Of a DNA stretch of 6,501 bases, positions 1-5,688 are shown piece after piece. The notes under the pieces are model-generated. The model saw only the letters and a program-made list of their open reading frames with translations. It was not told the origin of the DNA and did no database searches. This DNA is from DASUTW01 sp035513995 (GTDB taxonomy: Bacteria; Actinomycetota; UBA4738; CALAEC01), in the NCBI GenBank assembly GCA_035513995.1, contig DATKBL010000199.1, positions 1 to 6,501 of the forward strand, read 5' to 3'. The position numbers and the translations under genes were made by a program. Position 1 is the first letter of the stretch. Each line of letters opens with the position of its first letter.

Positions 1-138
1 ATCACCGGGAACCTGCGGCGAAGCACCGACGTGGCTCGCTCGATCATGGAGAAGACCCGGGGCGACCTCACGATCGCCCTGGTCCAGAAGGGGCTGCGCG
101 ACGCCCTGGAGCGGCACGCCGAGGACCTGCACGGCTGA
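1..138 (+). CDS. C-terminal end of a possible translin-family protein (partial)
   Basis: The open frame enters from the left edge and gives 45 residues before a TGA stop at 136-138. The visible part contains NLRRSTDVARSIMEKTRGDL and ends ERHAEDLHG. An amphipathic, all-helical C-terminus with an LRR-x-x-D-x-AR pattern resembles the last helices of prokaryotic translin-like proteins (COG2178, putative RNA-binding), but this is a recollection of family character from a short tail, not a proven match. Third codon positions are nearly all G or C, which supports real coding. The gene ends 27 bases before the tRNA-Ala on the same strand. It could equally be another helical protein. Confidence 0.6.
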   Translation: MTGNLRRSTDVARSIMEKTRGDLTIALVQKGLRDALERHAEDLHG

Positions 139-148
139 CCCCGGGTGC

Positions 149-154
149 TACCAT
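149..154 (+). promoter_or_regulatory. candidate -10 box of the tRNA-Ala gene
   Basis: TACCAT fits the TANNNT form of actinobacterial -10 elements and lies 11 bases before the first base of the tRNA, so transcription would start about 5 bases upstream of the mature 5' end. No good -35 is visible at 16-18 bases; the upstream sequence is the end of the preceding gene. Weak support by itself. Confidence 0.35.
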
Positions 155-165
155 CGACCCGTCCC

Positions 166-237
166 GGGGGTGTAGCTCAGGGGTAGAGCGCTGCGTTCGC
201 AACGCAGAGGTCAGGGGTTCAAATCCCCTCACCTCCA
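166..237 (+). tRNA. tRNA-Ala (anticodon CGC)
   Basis: A complete cloverleaf can be folded. The acceptor stem GGGGGTG (166-172) pairs with CACCTCC (230-236), including the G3:U70 wobble pair that is the identity mark of alanine tRNAs, and A237 is the discriminator. The D stem is GCTC/GAGC (175-178 with 186-189). The anticodon stem CTGCG/CGCAG (191-195 with 203-207) holds loop TTCGCAA with anticodon CGC at 198-200, reading GCG. The T stem AGGGG/CCCCT (213-217 with 225-229) closes loop TTCAAAT. The 3' CCA is not encoded: the bases after the discriminator are CCG, so CCA must be added or repaired enzymatically. Confidence 0.97.
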
Positions 238-239
238 CC

Positions 240-296
240 GGATCCCTCTTCCCGGCCTCGGTCCTGACGGTCCTTGCCCTGCTCGTCGTCCCCCAG
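240..296 (+). other. in-frame hydrophobic coding stretch without a start codon, directly after the tRNA
   Basis: Reading in the frame of the next CDS, this stretch has no stop and encodes a hydrophobic run, SVLTVLALLVVPQVIA, that looks like the core of a signal peptide or membrane anchor. Of the 18 codons from 243 to 296, 17 end in G or C, as in real genes of this window, while the other two forward frames have a stop or poor third-position bias. There is no ATG, GTG or TTG in frame between the tRNA and 297, and none within the tRNA in this frame. Either a rare start such as CTG at 264 is used, or the first codons were lost at the tRNA junction. Confidence 0.5.
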
Positions 297-725
297 GTGA
301 TCGCGCACCGGCCAACCGGTGGCTCGGCGCTGGACGAGCAAACGTTCAAGTTCCGCGGACGCGACGCCTCGACGTCGAGCAGGGACTGGCGGAAGGTGCC
401 GGGGTTCCGGTTCCGGGTATGTGCGGTGAGGGAGGTGAGCGCGGACGTCAACCTCGTCCTTCGAGGCGCCCCGGCCGCGATCCGGATCCGGATCGACGGC
501 AGCGACGAGCTGATCGCGCACCCCGGGCCGGTGAGGTTCCGTCCTGGGCCTGGGCGAGCGTTCTCGTTCACGTTCGCGGAGGAGGTCTTCCCGTTCGAGG
601 CCGAGGATCTCCACTTCTTCGATGTCCAGTGGCGATCGCCGACCGGCGAGCGCGTCACCCTGAAGAAGGGGATGGCGAACGTGCTGTTCGAGCGAGCGTT
701 CGGCGGACCGGCCTGCGAGCCGTGA
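297..725 (+). CDS. hypothetical exported or membrane-attached protein, 5' end uncertain
   Basis: The family is not recognised. From the first ordinary start (GTG 297) the protein has 142 residues and no cysteine pair, repeat or enzyme motif that I can name. It alternates polar and hydrophobic residues (FRFRVCAVREVSADVNLVLRG, then IRIRIDGS, then FSFTFAEEVFPF), which suggests a compact beta-sandwich of the kind found in small extracellular proteins. GTG 297 has no Shine-Dalgarno sequence and no -10 box at the leaderless distance, and the upstream in-frame stretch encodes a signal-peptide-like segment, so the true product probably begins earlier or the gene has lost its start. It ends 12 bases before the convergent VOC gene. 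Shape and export are inferred; function is unknown. Confidence 0.6.
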   Translation: MIAHRPTGGSALDEQTFKFRGRDASTSSRDWRKVPGFRFRVCAVREVSADVNLVLRGAPAAIRIRIDGSDELIAHPGPVRFRPGPGRAFSFTFAEEVFPFEAEDLHFFDVQWRSPTGERVTLKKGMANVLFERAFGGPACEP

Positions 726-742
726 TCGAGGCGTCCATCACG
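721..742. terminator. short inverted repeat between convergent genes, possible weak terminator
   Basis: CGTGAT (721-726) and ATCACG (737-742) form a perfect 6-bp stem with a 10-base loop. The repeat contains the stop codons of both converging genes. There is no T-tract, so this is at best a weak stop for transcription on either strand. Confidence 0.2.
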
Positions 743-1136
743 TCGCGCTGATCTCGAAGAGGTGCCCGTCGGGGTCCCGGAAGAAGCAGCGGGTCTCCGA
801 GCCTCGCTCGAGGGGCGGGGTGAGGAAGCTCGCGCCGCGCCCTCGCAGATCCTCGTAGGCGACGTGGCAGTCTGCGACGCGGATCGTGAAGGCGTGATCC
901 ACGCGGTCGGGGTCCATCGGCGCGGCGAAGGTCACGGTCGGCTTGTCCTCGGTCGGCCCGCCCCCGGTGACGAGCAGCAGCCAGGCTCCGAGGAAGGACA
1001 GCACGACCGACGTCCCGCCGTACTCGCCGTACAGCTCGGCTCCGAGCACGTCCAGGTACCAGGCCTTCGAGCGCTCCAGGTCGGAGACGACCAGGATCGT
1101 CGTCAGCGCGCTCGGCTCTCCGGCGAACGGTTCCAC
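738..1136 (-). CDS. VOC family protein (glyoxalase/bleomycin-resistance fold)
   Basis: The 132-residue cytoplasmic protein shows the paired beta-alpha-beta-beta-beta modules of the vicinal oxygen chelate superfamily: residues about 10-60 (ILVVSDLERSKAWYLDVLGAE) and 78-130, ending in the hallmark RDPDGHLFEIS. Length is typical for single-chain members, which normally dimerise to build two metal sites. His81 and Glu128 sit where metal ligands are usually found, but the N-terminal ligand position near residue 12 is Thr rather than His or Gln, so the metal site may be incomplete and the substrate cannot be named. The GTG start at 1136 is chosen because a TANNNT box lies exactly 12-7 bases before it. 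The gene starts 20 bases after the beta-propeller stop, so it may also be read through from that gene. Confidence 0.88.
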   Translation of the reverse strand: MEPFAGEPSALTTILVVSDLERSKAWYLDVLGAELYGEYGGTSVVLSFLGAWLLLVTGGGPTEDKPTVTFAAPMDPDRVDHAFTIRVADCHVAYEDLRGRGASFLTPPLERGSETRCFFRDPDGHLFEISAT

Positions 1137-1142
1137 GGGCGG

Positions 1143-1148
1143 ATGCTA
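1143..1148 (-). promoter_or_regulatory. candidate leaderless -10 box of the VOC gene
   Basis: On the minus strand TAGCAT occupies positions -12 to -7 relative to the GTG start at 1136, the arrangement of actinobacterial leaderless genes where the start codon is the first transcribed base. No Shine-Dalgarno sequence is present, which agrees with this. A -35 element is not obvious at 16-18 bases. The box lies in the 20-base gap between the beta-propeller and VOC genes. Confidence 0.4.
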
Positions 1149-1156
1149 CCCGCCTT

Positions 1157-3103
1157 TCAGCGGAAGGGGACCCAGGCCTGGTCCTCGAGGGTCTCGAGGT
1201 CGGTCGCCTCGATCCCCAACTCCGACATCGTGTAGAGGAGGTCGCCCACCACGAGCGAGCGGCGGATGCCGCTCGCCCACCGGTCGCGTCCGCTCTCGTG
1301 GCTCAGGCGGTCGAGCTCCTCGAGGTCGTCGCCGTCGAGCCGCACGGCCGTCGCCCCGAAGAACTGCCCGTCTCCGAGCTCGTTCCCCCAGGTGTTGATG
1401 GGGACGACAACCAGGCCCTCGGGCTCCCAGTACAGGAACGCGTGGTGGTCCCACTCGGCCTCGGAGCTGCCGTCGCTGATCTTCACGGTGTCGATCCGGC
1501 GGGGATCAGAGACGTCGGACACGTCGAACAGCGAGAGCTGGGTCCCGCGGAGGCGCCCCTGCATCGTGGCGTCCTGCCCGACGCCGAGCAGGCGGCCATC
1601 GCCCAGCGGGTGCAGGTACGCGGAGTAGCCGGGGATCTTCAGCTCGCCGGTGACCTGCGGGCTGGTCGGGTCCGACAGGTCGAGGACGTACAGCGGGTCG
1701 ACCTGGCGGAACGTCACCACGTAGCCCAGGTCGCCCATGAAGCGCACCGCGAAGATCCGCTCGCCCTTCCCCAGACCGCCCACCGAGCCGACGGGAACGA
1801 GGGCGCCCTCGCGCTCCTCGAGCACCGTGACGATGCTCTCCGAGCCCTGGTCGGTCCAGAAGGGCGGCGAGTCCGTGGAGGCCACCCGCAGCCGGCCCTC
1901 GTGTTCGTCCATCGAGAACTGGTTGAGGAGCCATCCCGGCACCTGGCCCGACGAATGGTAGTCGGCGGTGTCGGCGCCCGAGATGTCGAAGCGGTGGATC
2001 TGTGTCGTGAACTCCTCCCGGAGGTCGGCCCGTAGCCCCGTCTCGAAGGCGGCCGGGTCGATCCAGCGCTGGGTGGCGACGTAGAGGCTCTCTGTCGAGG
2101 CGTAGATGGTCTCGCCGTCGGAGAGAACGCCGACCGAGTCGTCGGTCACGGCCTCGCCGAGCCCCTCGTCCATGTCGAGGGTGAGCACTGTGAGCATCCC
2201 GAAGCCGGAGAACTGGGAGGGGTGGTGCGAGGAGGCGCAGTCGAGCAGCGGCCCCTCCGCGAGAACCGTCCCGTCGCCGTCCTCGATCACGTGGTACGGC
2301 ACCCAATCGTCGATCGTGGAGTCGCGGACGACCTCGCGGTTGTGCTGGAGGGCTTCACGCTCGGCTCGGAGCCCGCCCCGCTCGGGGAATTGGAACTCAA
2401 GGCCGGCCGGGAACGAGCTGACGACGACCCGCACGACGCCGTCGGCCATCCGCGCGGAGAGGTAGCGTCCGTCGAGGTGGAGCCTGCGCGCGATCTGAGG
2501 CTCGGATGGGTCGGAGAGGTCGACCTCGAGGAGCACGCTGATCGAGCTCGGGTGCCAGGGACCGATCGCGTCGCGCGCGAGGGGCTCGGGGACGCCGCCG
2601 CCGCCCCACGACTCGCCGAGCAGCAGCGCACGATCGCCGTGGAGGAGCATGTCGCGGACCCCGACGTCTCCGAGATGCAAGGATCCGAGGAGCTCCGGCG
2701 TCTCGCCCGAGACATCGAGGACGAAGAGGCGTCCCTGCGCCAGGGCCAGGAGGCGCTCGCCGTCCGTCTTCACGATGTCGGGCTCGTCCACGCCGGCCAC
2801 CTGGATGTTCGTGTCGGAGTAGTCGACGCCCGCCGTGGGGGCCGCCGCCCGCGCACCGCCCTCCGCCGCGGCGTCGGCGACGTCCGCCTCGAGGCCGATC
2901 ACGTCCCATCCGCCGCCGAGCCCCCAGGCGGTGACCCGCTCCACCCCGTGCTCCTTCACGTAGGAGAGGAACTCCTCGCAATCATCGAAGGGCTGCAGCC
3001 CTCCCGCGAGGAGCTGGGGGATCCCCCCGAGCCCGGTCACCGGGCCGGAGGTGCACGACGCCAGCAGGATCCCCATCGCAGCCAGAGCTCGAAGCGCTCG
3101 CAT
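1157..3103 (-). CDS. beta-propeller domain lipoprotein (COG4880 / Beta_propel family)
   Basis: The 648-residue product starts with a lipoprotein signal: Arg2 and Arg5, a hydrophobic core, and lipobox LASC with the lipidated Cys at residue 17. Residues about 98-116 contain GVDEPDIVKTDG, the signature segment of secreted proteins with a C-terminal beta-propeller distantly related to WD-40 (PF09826). Repeating blade-like strands follow to the end, such as RLFVLDVSG, LYVLDLSDP and LSLFDVSD. It should be anchored to the outer face of the membrane; the ligand or partner is not known for the family. ATG 3103 is chosen over the much longer open frame upstream because AGGAGG lies 6 bases before it and the signal peptide begins there; ATG 3076 is a poorer alternative. 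It follows the ABM-winged-helix regulator by 68 bases and precedes VOC by 20, so the three may share a transcript. Confidence 0.9.
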   Translation of the reverse strand: MRALRALAAMGILLASCTSGPVTGLGGIPQLLAGGLQPFDDCEEFLSYVKEHGVERVTAWGLGGGWDVIGLEADVADAAAEGGARAAAPTAGVDYSDTNIQVAGVDEPDIVKTDGERLLALAQGRLFVLDVSGETPELLGSLHLGDVGVRDMLLHGDRALLLGESWGGGGVPEPLARDAIGPWHPSSISVLLEVDLSDPSEPQIARRLHLDGRYLSARMADGVVRVVVSSFPAGLEFQFPERGGLRAEREALQHNREVVRDSTIDDWVPYHVIEDGDGTVLAEGPLLDCASSHHPSQFSGFGMLTVLTLDMDEGLGEAVTDDSVGVLSDGETIYASTESLYVATQRWIDPAAFETGLRADLREEFTTQIHRFDISGADTADYHSSGQVPGWLLNQFSMDEHEGRLRVASTDSPPFWTDQGSESIVTVLEEREGALVPVGSVGGLGKGERIFAVRFMGDLGYVVTFRQVDPLYVLDLSDPTSPQVTGELKIPGYSAYLHPLGDGRLLGVGQDATMQGRLRGTQLSLFDVSDVSDPRRIDTVKISDGSSEAEWDHHAFLYWEPEGLVVVPINTWGNELGDGQFFGATAVRLDGDDLEELDRLSHESGRDRWASGIRRSLVVGDLLYTMSELGIEATDLETLEDQAWVPFR

Positions 3104-3109
3104 CCTCGC

Positions 3110-3115
3110 CCTCCT
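3110..3115 (-). promoter_or_regulatory. strong ribosome binding site that fixes the beta-propeller start
   Basis: On the minus strand AGGAGG lies 6 bases upstream of ATG 3103. It is the most canonical Shine-Dalgarno sequence in the left half of the window and decides the start of the lipoprotein. Confidence 0.75.
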
Positions 3116-3171
3116 CAGTCGTTTCAGGTTCGACGGCGGAGGCAACTGCAGGGTTCCCGGCTCGTCCAGTT

Positions 3172-3885
3172 TCACGCACGCGTGGCGGTGCGGGAATGGC
3201 GGCGGTGTCGCGGCGACGTCTCCTCGCCCGGGTCGAGCACGTAGCCGTGGCCCCGGCGGGTGCGGACGAGCGGGCGGGCGCGGCCGTGGTCGCCGAGGAG
3301 GCGGCGGAGACGGTAGACGGAGCGGCGGACGTCCTCCCCGGTGGGCCAGCCGTCTTCGGGCCAGACGAGCCGGGCGAGCTCGTCGGAGGGTACGGGCTCG
3401 CCGGCCCGCAGGGCCAGCTCGGCCAGCACCGAGAACTCCCTCGGCGGGAGCTCGAGCTCCCGGCCGTCGAGCTCCGCGACGCGCCGGACCAGGTCCACGC
3501 GGAGCCGGCCCAGGTCGAGCACCTCGGCCGGCCGGCCCACCCCCCGAGCGGACGCGGGGGGGACGATCGTCTCGCCGTCTCCGTTCCGGTAGTGGTGGAC
3601 GGCGGCGTCGGCCAGCAGATGGGCCTCCCGCAGGCTCAGCTTCGGGTCCGACCAGCGCTCGCCCGCGTAGGCTTTGAGCGAGTCGAGGTCTCGCCAGACC
3701 GTCACCACCATGAACTCGTCCGGTGACGCCTCGGTCGGTGTCCCGAAGTGCACCGAGAGCACCCCGGGGGTCGCCTCGAACTCGGGGGCGGCGTCCTCGC
3801 GGATCAGCCGCTCGAACTCCTCGTGCTGTCCGGCCCGCACCGTACCCCGGAAGACCCTCGTGATCACGACCCCATTGTCCACCAT
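3172..3885 (-). CDS. ABM-like domain fused to an OmpR/PhoB-type winged-helix DNA-binding domain
   Basis: The 237-residue protein has two parts. Residues about 6-100 look like an antibiotic-biosynthesis-monooxygenase (ABM, dimeric alpha-beta barrel) domain: VITRVFRGTVRAGQHEEFER, then GVLSVHFG, then FMVVTVWRDLDSLKAY. Residues about 122-218 are a Trans_reg_C winged helix: LELPPREFSVLAELALRAGEPV, a predicted recognition helix over 182-199 (DVRRSVYRLRRLLGD), and the wing LVRTRRGHGYVLD. There is no receiver domain with a phosphorylatable Asp, so the ABM-like part is probably the sensor or dimeriser in place of a phospho-switch (inference). The C-terminal tail is rich in Arg and His. ATG 3885 has no Shine-Dalgarno sequence; GTG 3867, with GACAAT at -12 to -7, is an alternative giving 231 residues. 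It is divergent from the 3952 lipoprotein and upstream of the beta-propeller gene, both plausible targets. Confidence 0.85.
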   Translation of the reverse strand: MVDNGVVITRVFRGTVRAGQHEEFERLIREDAAPEFEATPGVLSVHFGTPTEASPDEFMVVTVWRDLDSLKAYAGERWSDPKLSLREAHLLADAAVHHYRNGDGETIVPPASARGVGRPAEVLDLGRLRVDLVRRVAELDGRELELPPREFSVLAELALRAGEPVPSDELARLVWPEDGWPTGEDVRRSVYRLRRLLGDHGRARPLVRTRRGHGYVLDPGEETSPRHRRHSRTATRA

Positions 3886-3899
3886 GGGGGGGACATGAC

Positions 3900-3923
3900 G
3901 GCGACCTCGGCGACATGGTCGCC
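3900..3923. promoter_or_regulatory. candidate operator: three GGCGAC half-sites at 9-base steps
   Basis: GGCGAC occurs at 3900-3905 and 3909-3914, and its reverse complement GTCGCC at 3918-3923, each separated by three bases. The last two form a perfect inverted repeat around ATG (GGCGACATGGTCGCC). The array sits in the 66-base gap between the divergent regulator and lipoprotein starts, where an autoregulating winged-helix protein would be expected to bind. The sequence also lies in a potential N-terminal extension of the lipoprotein (ATG 3895), and GC-rich DNA makes such repeats easier by chance. Confidence 0.4.
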
Positions 3924-3951
3924 GGGCGCCCCGCGTGGGTCCCTGGAGACC

Positions 3952-4446
3952 ATGCGACGAGCGATCGCGATCCTTGCCCTGCTCGCGGCCGCGTGCTCGG
4001 GGGAGGCTCCCGCCGAGCCCGCGGCGACCTCCTCCCCGGTGCCCTATCCGTATCCCTTCACCACCCCCACCCCCCCGCCACAGGAGACGCCGCTCGACGG
4101 GGTCTGGGAGCGCGAGGTGCCTCCCGAGGTCGCGGGCCCGGAGGGGAAGTGCCGGCGATGCCCGCCGTACCGCCTCGAGGTCGGCGACACCAACACCCTC
4201 ACGATCGATCGAGGAACGTTCGAGATCGAGCACGAGCTGCACGGGTGGACGAACGCGGGGCACGTGTTCGTGGAGGGGGAGGTCGCGAGGTTCATCAACG
4301 ATCCCAACTGCACGTCGGCGGAGGGCGTCTACCGATGGCGGATCTCCGACGACGAGCTGTCCCTCGAGCTGGTCGAGGACGGGTGCGCGTTCGGCGAGCT
4401 CCGGCCACGCTATCTGACGTCCACCGCCTGGACGCGCGCGGGTTGA
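3952..4446 (+). CDS. small putative lipoprotein with a lipocalin-like C-terminal domain
   Basis: The 164-residue product begins MRRAIAILALLAAAC: a charged start, a hydrophobic core and a lipobox ending at Cys15 (AAAC, with the less common Ala at -3). A proline- and threonine-rich linker (about 28-48, PVPYPYPFTTPTPPP) leads to a globular domain of about 115 residues. That domain starts LDGVWERE, a G-x-W type opening seen in small lipocalin-like barrels, and includes FINDPNC and GVYRWRISDDELSLELVEDGC. Four cysteines (67, 70, 120, 145) could form two disulfides. It is probably held on the outer membrane face. The start ATG 3952 has GGAG only 3 bases away; ATG 3895 is in frame with a G-rich stretch upstream but would add 19 residues before the signal. 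It is divergent from the ABM regulator. Ligand unknown. Confidence 0.82.
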   Translation: MRRAIAILALLAAACSGEAPAEPAATSSPVPYPYPFTTPTPPPQETPLDGVWEREVPPEVAGPEGKCRRCPPYRLEVGDTNTLTIDRGTFEIEHELHGWTNAGHVFVEGEVARFINDPNCTSAEGVYRWRISDDELSLELVEDGCAFGELRPRYLTSTAWTRAG

Positions 4447-4471
4447 GGGGCCGACCGGGCCGCTCTAAGGT
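4443..4471 (+). promoter_or_regulatory. leaderless promoter of the HAD gene
   Basis: A -35 element TTGAGG (4443-4448), a 17-base spacer, and a -10 element TAAGGT (4466-4471) place the transcription start on the G of the GTG start codon at 4478. The -10 lies exactly at -12 to -7. The -35 overlaps the stop codon of the preceding lipoprotein gene, so the HAD gene need not be part of that operon. Element sequences and spacing are read directly; activity is inferred. Confidence 0.6.
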
Positions 4472-4477
4472 TGCCCC

Positions 4478-5125
4478 GTGGCGAGCTGGGTGTCCTTCGA
4501 CTGCTACGGAACCCTGATCGACTGGGATCGGGGGATCGGCGACGCCCTCACCGGGCTGTGGCCCGACGCCGACCGCGAGCGCCTCCTGACCGTCTACCAC
4601 GCGGTGGAGCCCGTGATCCAGGAGATGCGCCCGGCCCTCTCGTACCGGGAGGTGCTCGACGGAGCGCGCGGCGCCGTGGCCTCGATCCTGGGCCTGGACC
4701 CGGGGACCGGGAACGTCCTGGCGGACTCCCTCCCGTCCTGGCCCCCCTTTCCCGAGGTGCCCGACGTGCTCCGCCACCTTCGGGAGAGCGGCCGGCGTCT
4801 CGCGATCCTCTCGAACACCGACCGGGACCTGCTCGCCGCCTCGATCGAGCGGATCGGCGTGCCGTTCGACGTGACGGTGACCGCGGCCGACGCCGGCTCC
4901 TACAAGCCCGCCCCGGGCCACTGGGAGCGGTTCGACGCGCTCTCGGGGGCCCGAGAGGCGCACGTGCACGTCGCGGCCAGCCTCTTCCACGACATCGAGC
5001 CCTGCTCACGGATGGGGATCCCCGCGGTCTGGATCAACCGGCTGGGGGAGGAGAGCGACTTGCCGCGAGCGGCCGAGCTCGCCACGCTCCAGGGGCTTCC
5101 CGAGACGCTGGAGGGCGGGATCTGA
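4478..5125 (+). CDS. HAD-superfamily hydrolase, haloacid-dehalogenase-like (type II)
   Basis: The 215-residue cytoplasmic protein carries all four HAD motifs. Motif I is FDCYGTLIDW, with nucleophile Asp8 and Tyr at the +2 position (D-x-Y as in 2-haloacid dehalogenases, instead of the D-x-D of phosphatases). Motif II is ILSNTD (Ser112). Motif III is SYKPAP (Lys143). Motif IV is FHDIEPCSRMGIPAVWINR. A helical cap lies at about 20-90, as in subclass I. The Arg that binds the substrate carboxylate in characterised L-2-haloacid dehalogenases (near residue 40) is not evident; the equivalent stretch reads LLTVYHAVEP. The exact substrate is therefore open, and true dehalogenase activity is unproven. 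The GTG start agrees with the leaderless promoter immediately before it; the AAGG nearby is part of that -10 box. Confidence 0.9.
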   Translation: MASWVSFDCYGTLIDWDRGIGDALTGLWPDADRERLLTVYHAVEPVIQEMRPALSYREVLDGARGAVASILGLDPGTGNVLADSLPSWPPFPEVPDVLRHLRESGRRLAILSNTDRDLLAASIERIGVPFDVTVTAADAGSYKPAPGHWERFDALSGAREAHVHVAASLFHDIEPCSRMGIPAVWINRLGEESDLPRAAELATLQGLPETLEGGI

Positions 5126-5170
5126 GCTTGGTCCGGAGTCGTCTCGGACGGGGTGGGGAACCATGGACGC

Positions 5171-5596
5171 ATGCCTCCCGAGGCCCGGAACGCGGAACGG
5201 ACCCTGCTCGGCGTCCTGCTCCTCTTGATCGTGCTCGCCGCGATCACGGGGTTCACGCGCCCCGGGCTGGTCGCTGAGGCCGATCCTCCCGCACCCGAGC
5301 GCTCCGAGCGCGTGGAGCTCTTCGGCGTGGCCTCCTGGTACGGGGAGTGGTTCCGAGGGCGGACGACCGCCTGCGGGGAGCCCTACGACCCCGACGGCCT
5401 CACCGCCGCCCACCGCGATCTGCCGTGCGGCACGCGTCTGCGGGTGGAGCACGGGGGTCGCGGCGTCACCGTGACGGTCACCGACCGTGGGCCGTTCGTG
5501 GAGGGGCGGTTCCTGGACCTCTCACGCGCCGCGTTCGCGCGGCTCGCACCCCTCGCGGAGGGCTTGATCGAGGTCCGTACTATGGTCCTCAAGTAG
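5171..5596 (+). CDS. membrane-anchored RlpA-like protein (double-psi beta-barrel)
   Basis: The 141-residue protein has a short charged N-terminus, one hydrophobic segment (about 11-29, TLLGVLLLLIVLAAITGFT) that may be an uncleaved anchor or a signal, a short linker, and an RlpA-like double-psi beta-barrel from about 51 to the end. Key family features are VASWYGEWFRGRTTACGE, YDPDGLTAAHRDLPCGTRLRV (His81) and VTVTDRGPFVEGRFLDLSRAA (Asp105); His and Asp at these places are the conserved active residues of RlpA lytic transglycosylases. Cys68 and Cys86 may pair. No SPOR domain is present, so septal targeting is not indicated. It probably acts on peptidoglycan outside the membrane. The start is uncertain: ATG 5171 is preferred, with GGGGAA about 10 bases upstream; GTG 5153 would add six residues. 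The gene lies 45 bases after the HAD gene. Confidence 0.88.
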   Translation: MPPEARNAERTLLGVLLLLIVLAAITGFTRPGLVAEADPPAPERSERVELFGVASWYGEWFRGRTTACGEPYDPDGLTAAHRDLPCGTRLRVEHGGRGVTVTVTDRGPFVEGRFLDLSRAAFARLAPLAEGLIEVRTMVLK

Positions 5597-5601
5597 GCCC
5601 T

Positions 5602-5616
5602 GGCACTCAAGGTGCC
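5602..5616 (+). terminator. short hairpin after the RlpA-like gene, possible weak terminator
   Basis: GGCAC (5602-5606) pairs with GTGCC (5612-5616) over a 5-base loop, starting 5 bases after the stop codon. It is followed by a run of C rather than T, so it is not a standard intrinsic terminator. It may act with Rho or be only a fold at the mRNA end. No convincing promoter for the riboswitch transcript is seen in 5617-5688, so readthrough from the RlpA-like gene remains possible. Confidence 0.25.
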
Positions 5617-5688
5617 CCCCCCACCCCCCGATAGATGCAGTAGGCGGAAGAACGCCTGACGGAAAGAACCGAAACACAACTGACAACC

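Noticed and set aside
478..495. Perfect 18-base palindrome CGATCCGGATCCGGATCG.
   Set aside because: It lies inside coding sequence and arises from an alternating Ile-Arg-Ile-Arg-Ile-Asp stretch; no regulatory context was seen.
68..658. Minus-strand open frame covering the tRNA and the hypothetical gene.
   Set aside because: It runs antisense through a complete tRNA and has low-complexity Arg/Pro/Ser-rich sequence without a recognisable fold.
1298..2035. Long plus-strand open frame opposite the beta-propeller gene (and a similar one at 2222-3244).
   Set aside because: These lie antisense to a confidently identified lipoprotein; the composition is dominated by Arg, Ala, Val, Glu and Gly with no domain, as expected from high third-position GC.
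3104..3916. A continuous open frame that would extend the beta-propeller protein by 271 residues upstream.
   Set aside because: It is a GC-rich shadow antisense-free frame over the ABM-winged-helix gene on the same strand, is low-complexity (Arg, Pro, Gly), and the lipoprotein signal with a strong ribosome binding site begins at 3103.
5578..5583. TACTAT as a -10 box for the riboswitch transcript.
   Set aside because: It lies in the RlpA-like coding end and no -35 is found at a proper distance; TTGATC at 5564-5569 is only 8 bases away.
5642..5657. Small hairpin AGGCG/CGCCT upstream of the riboswitch.
   Set aside because: Only five base pairs, no T-tract and not part of the GEMM-I consensus; it may be just leader structure.
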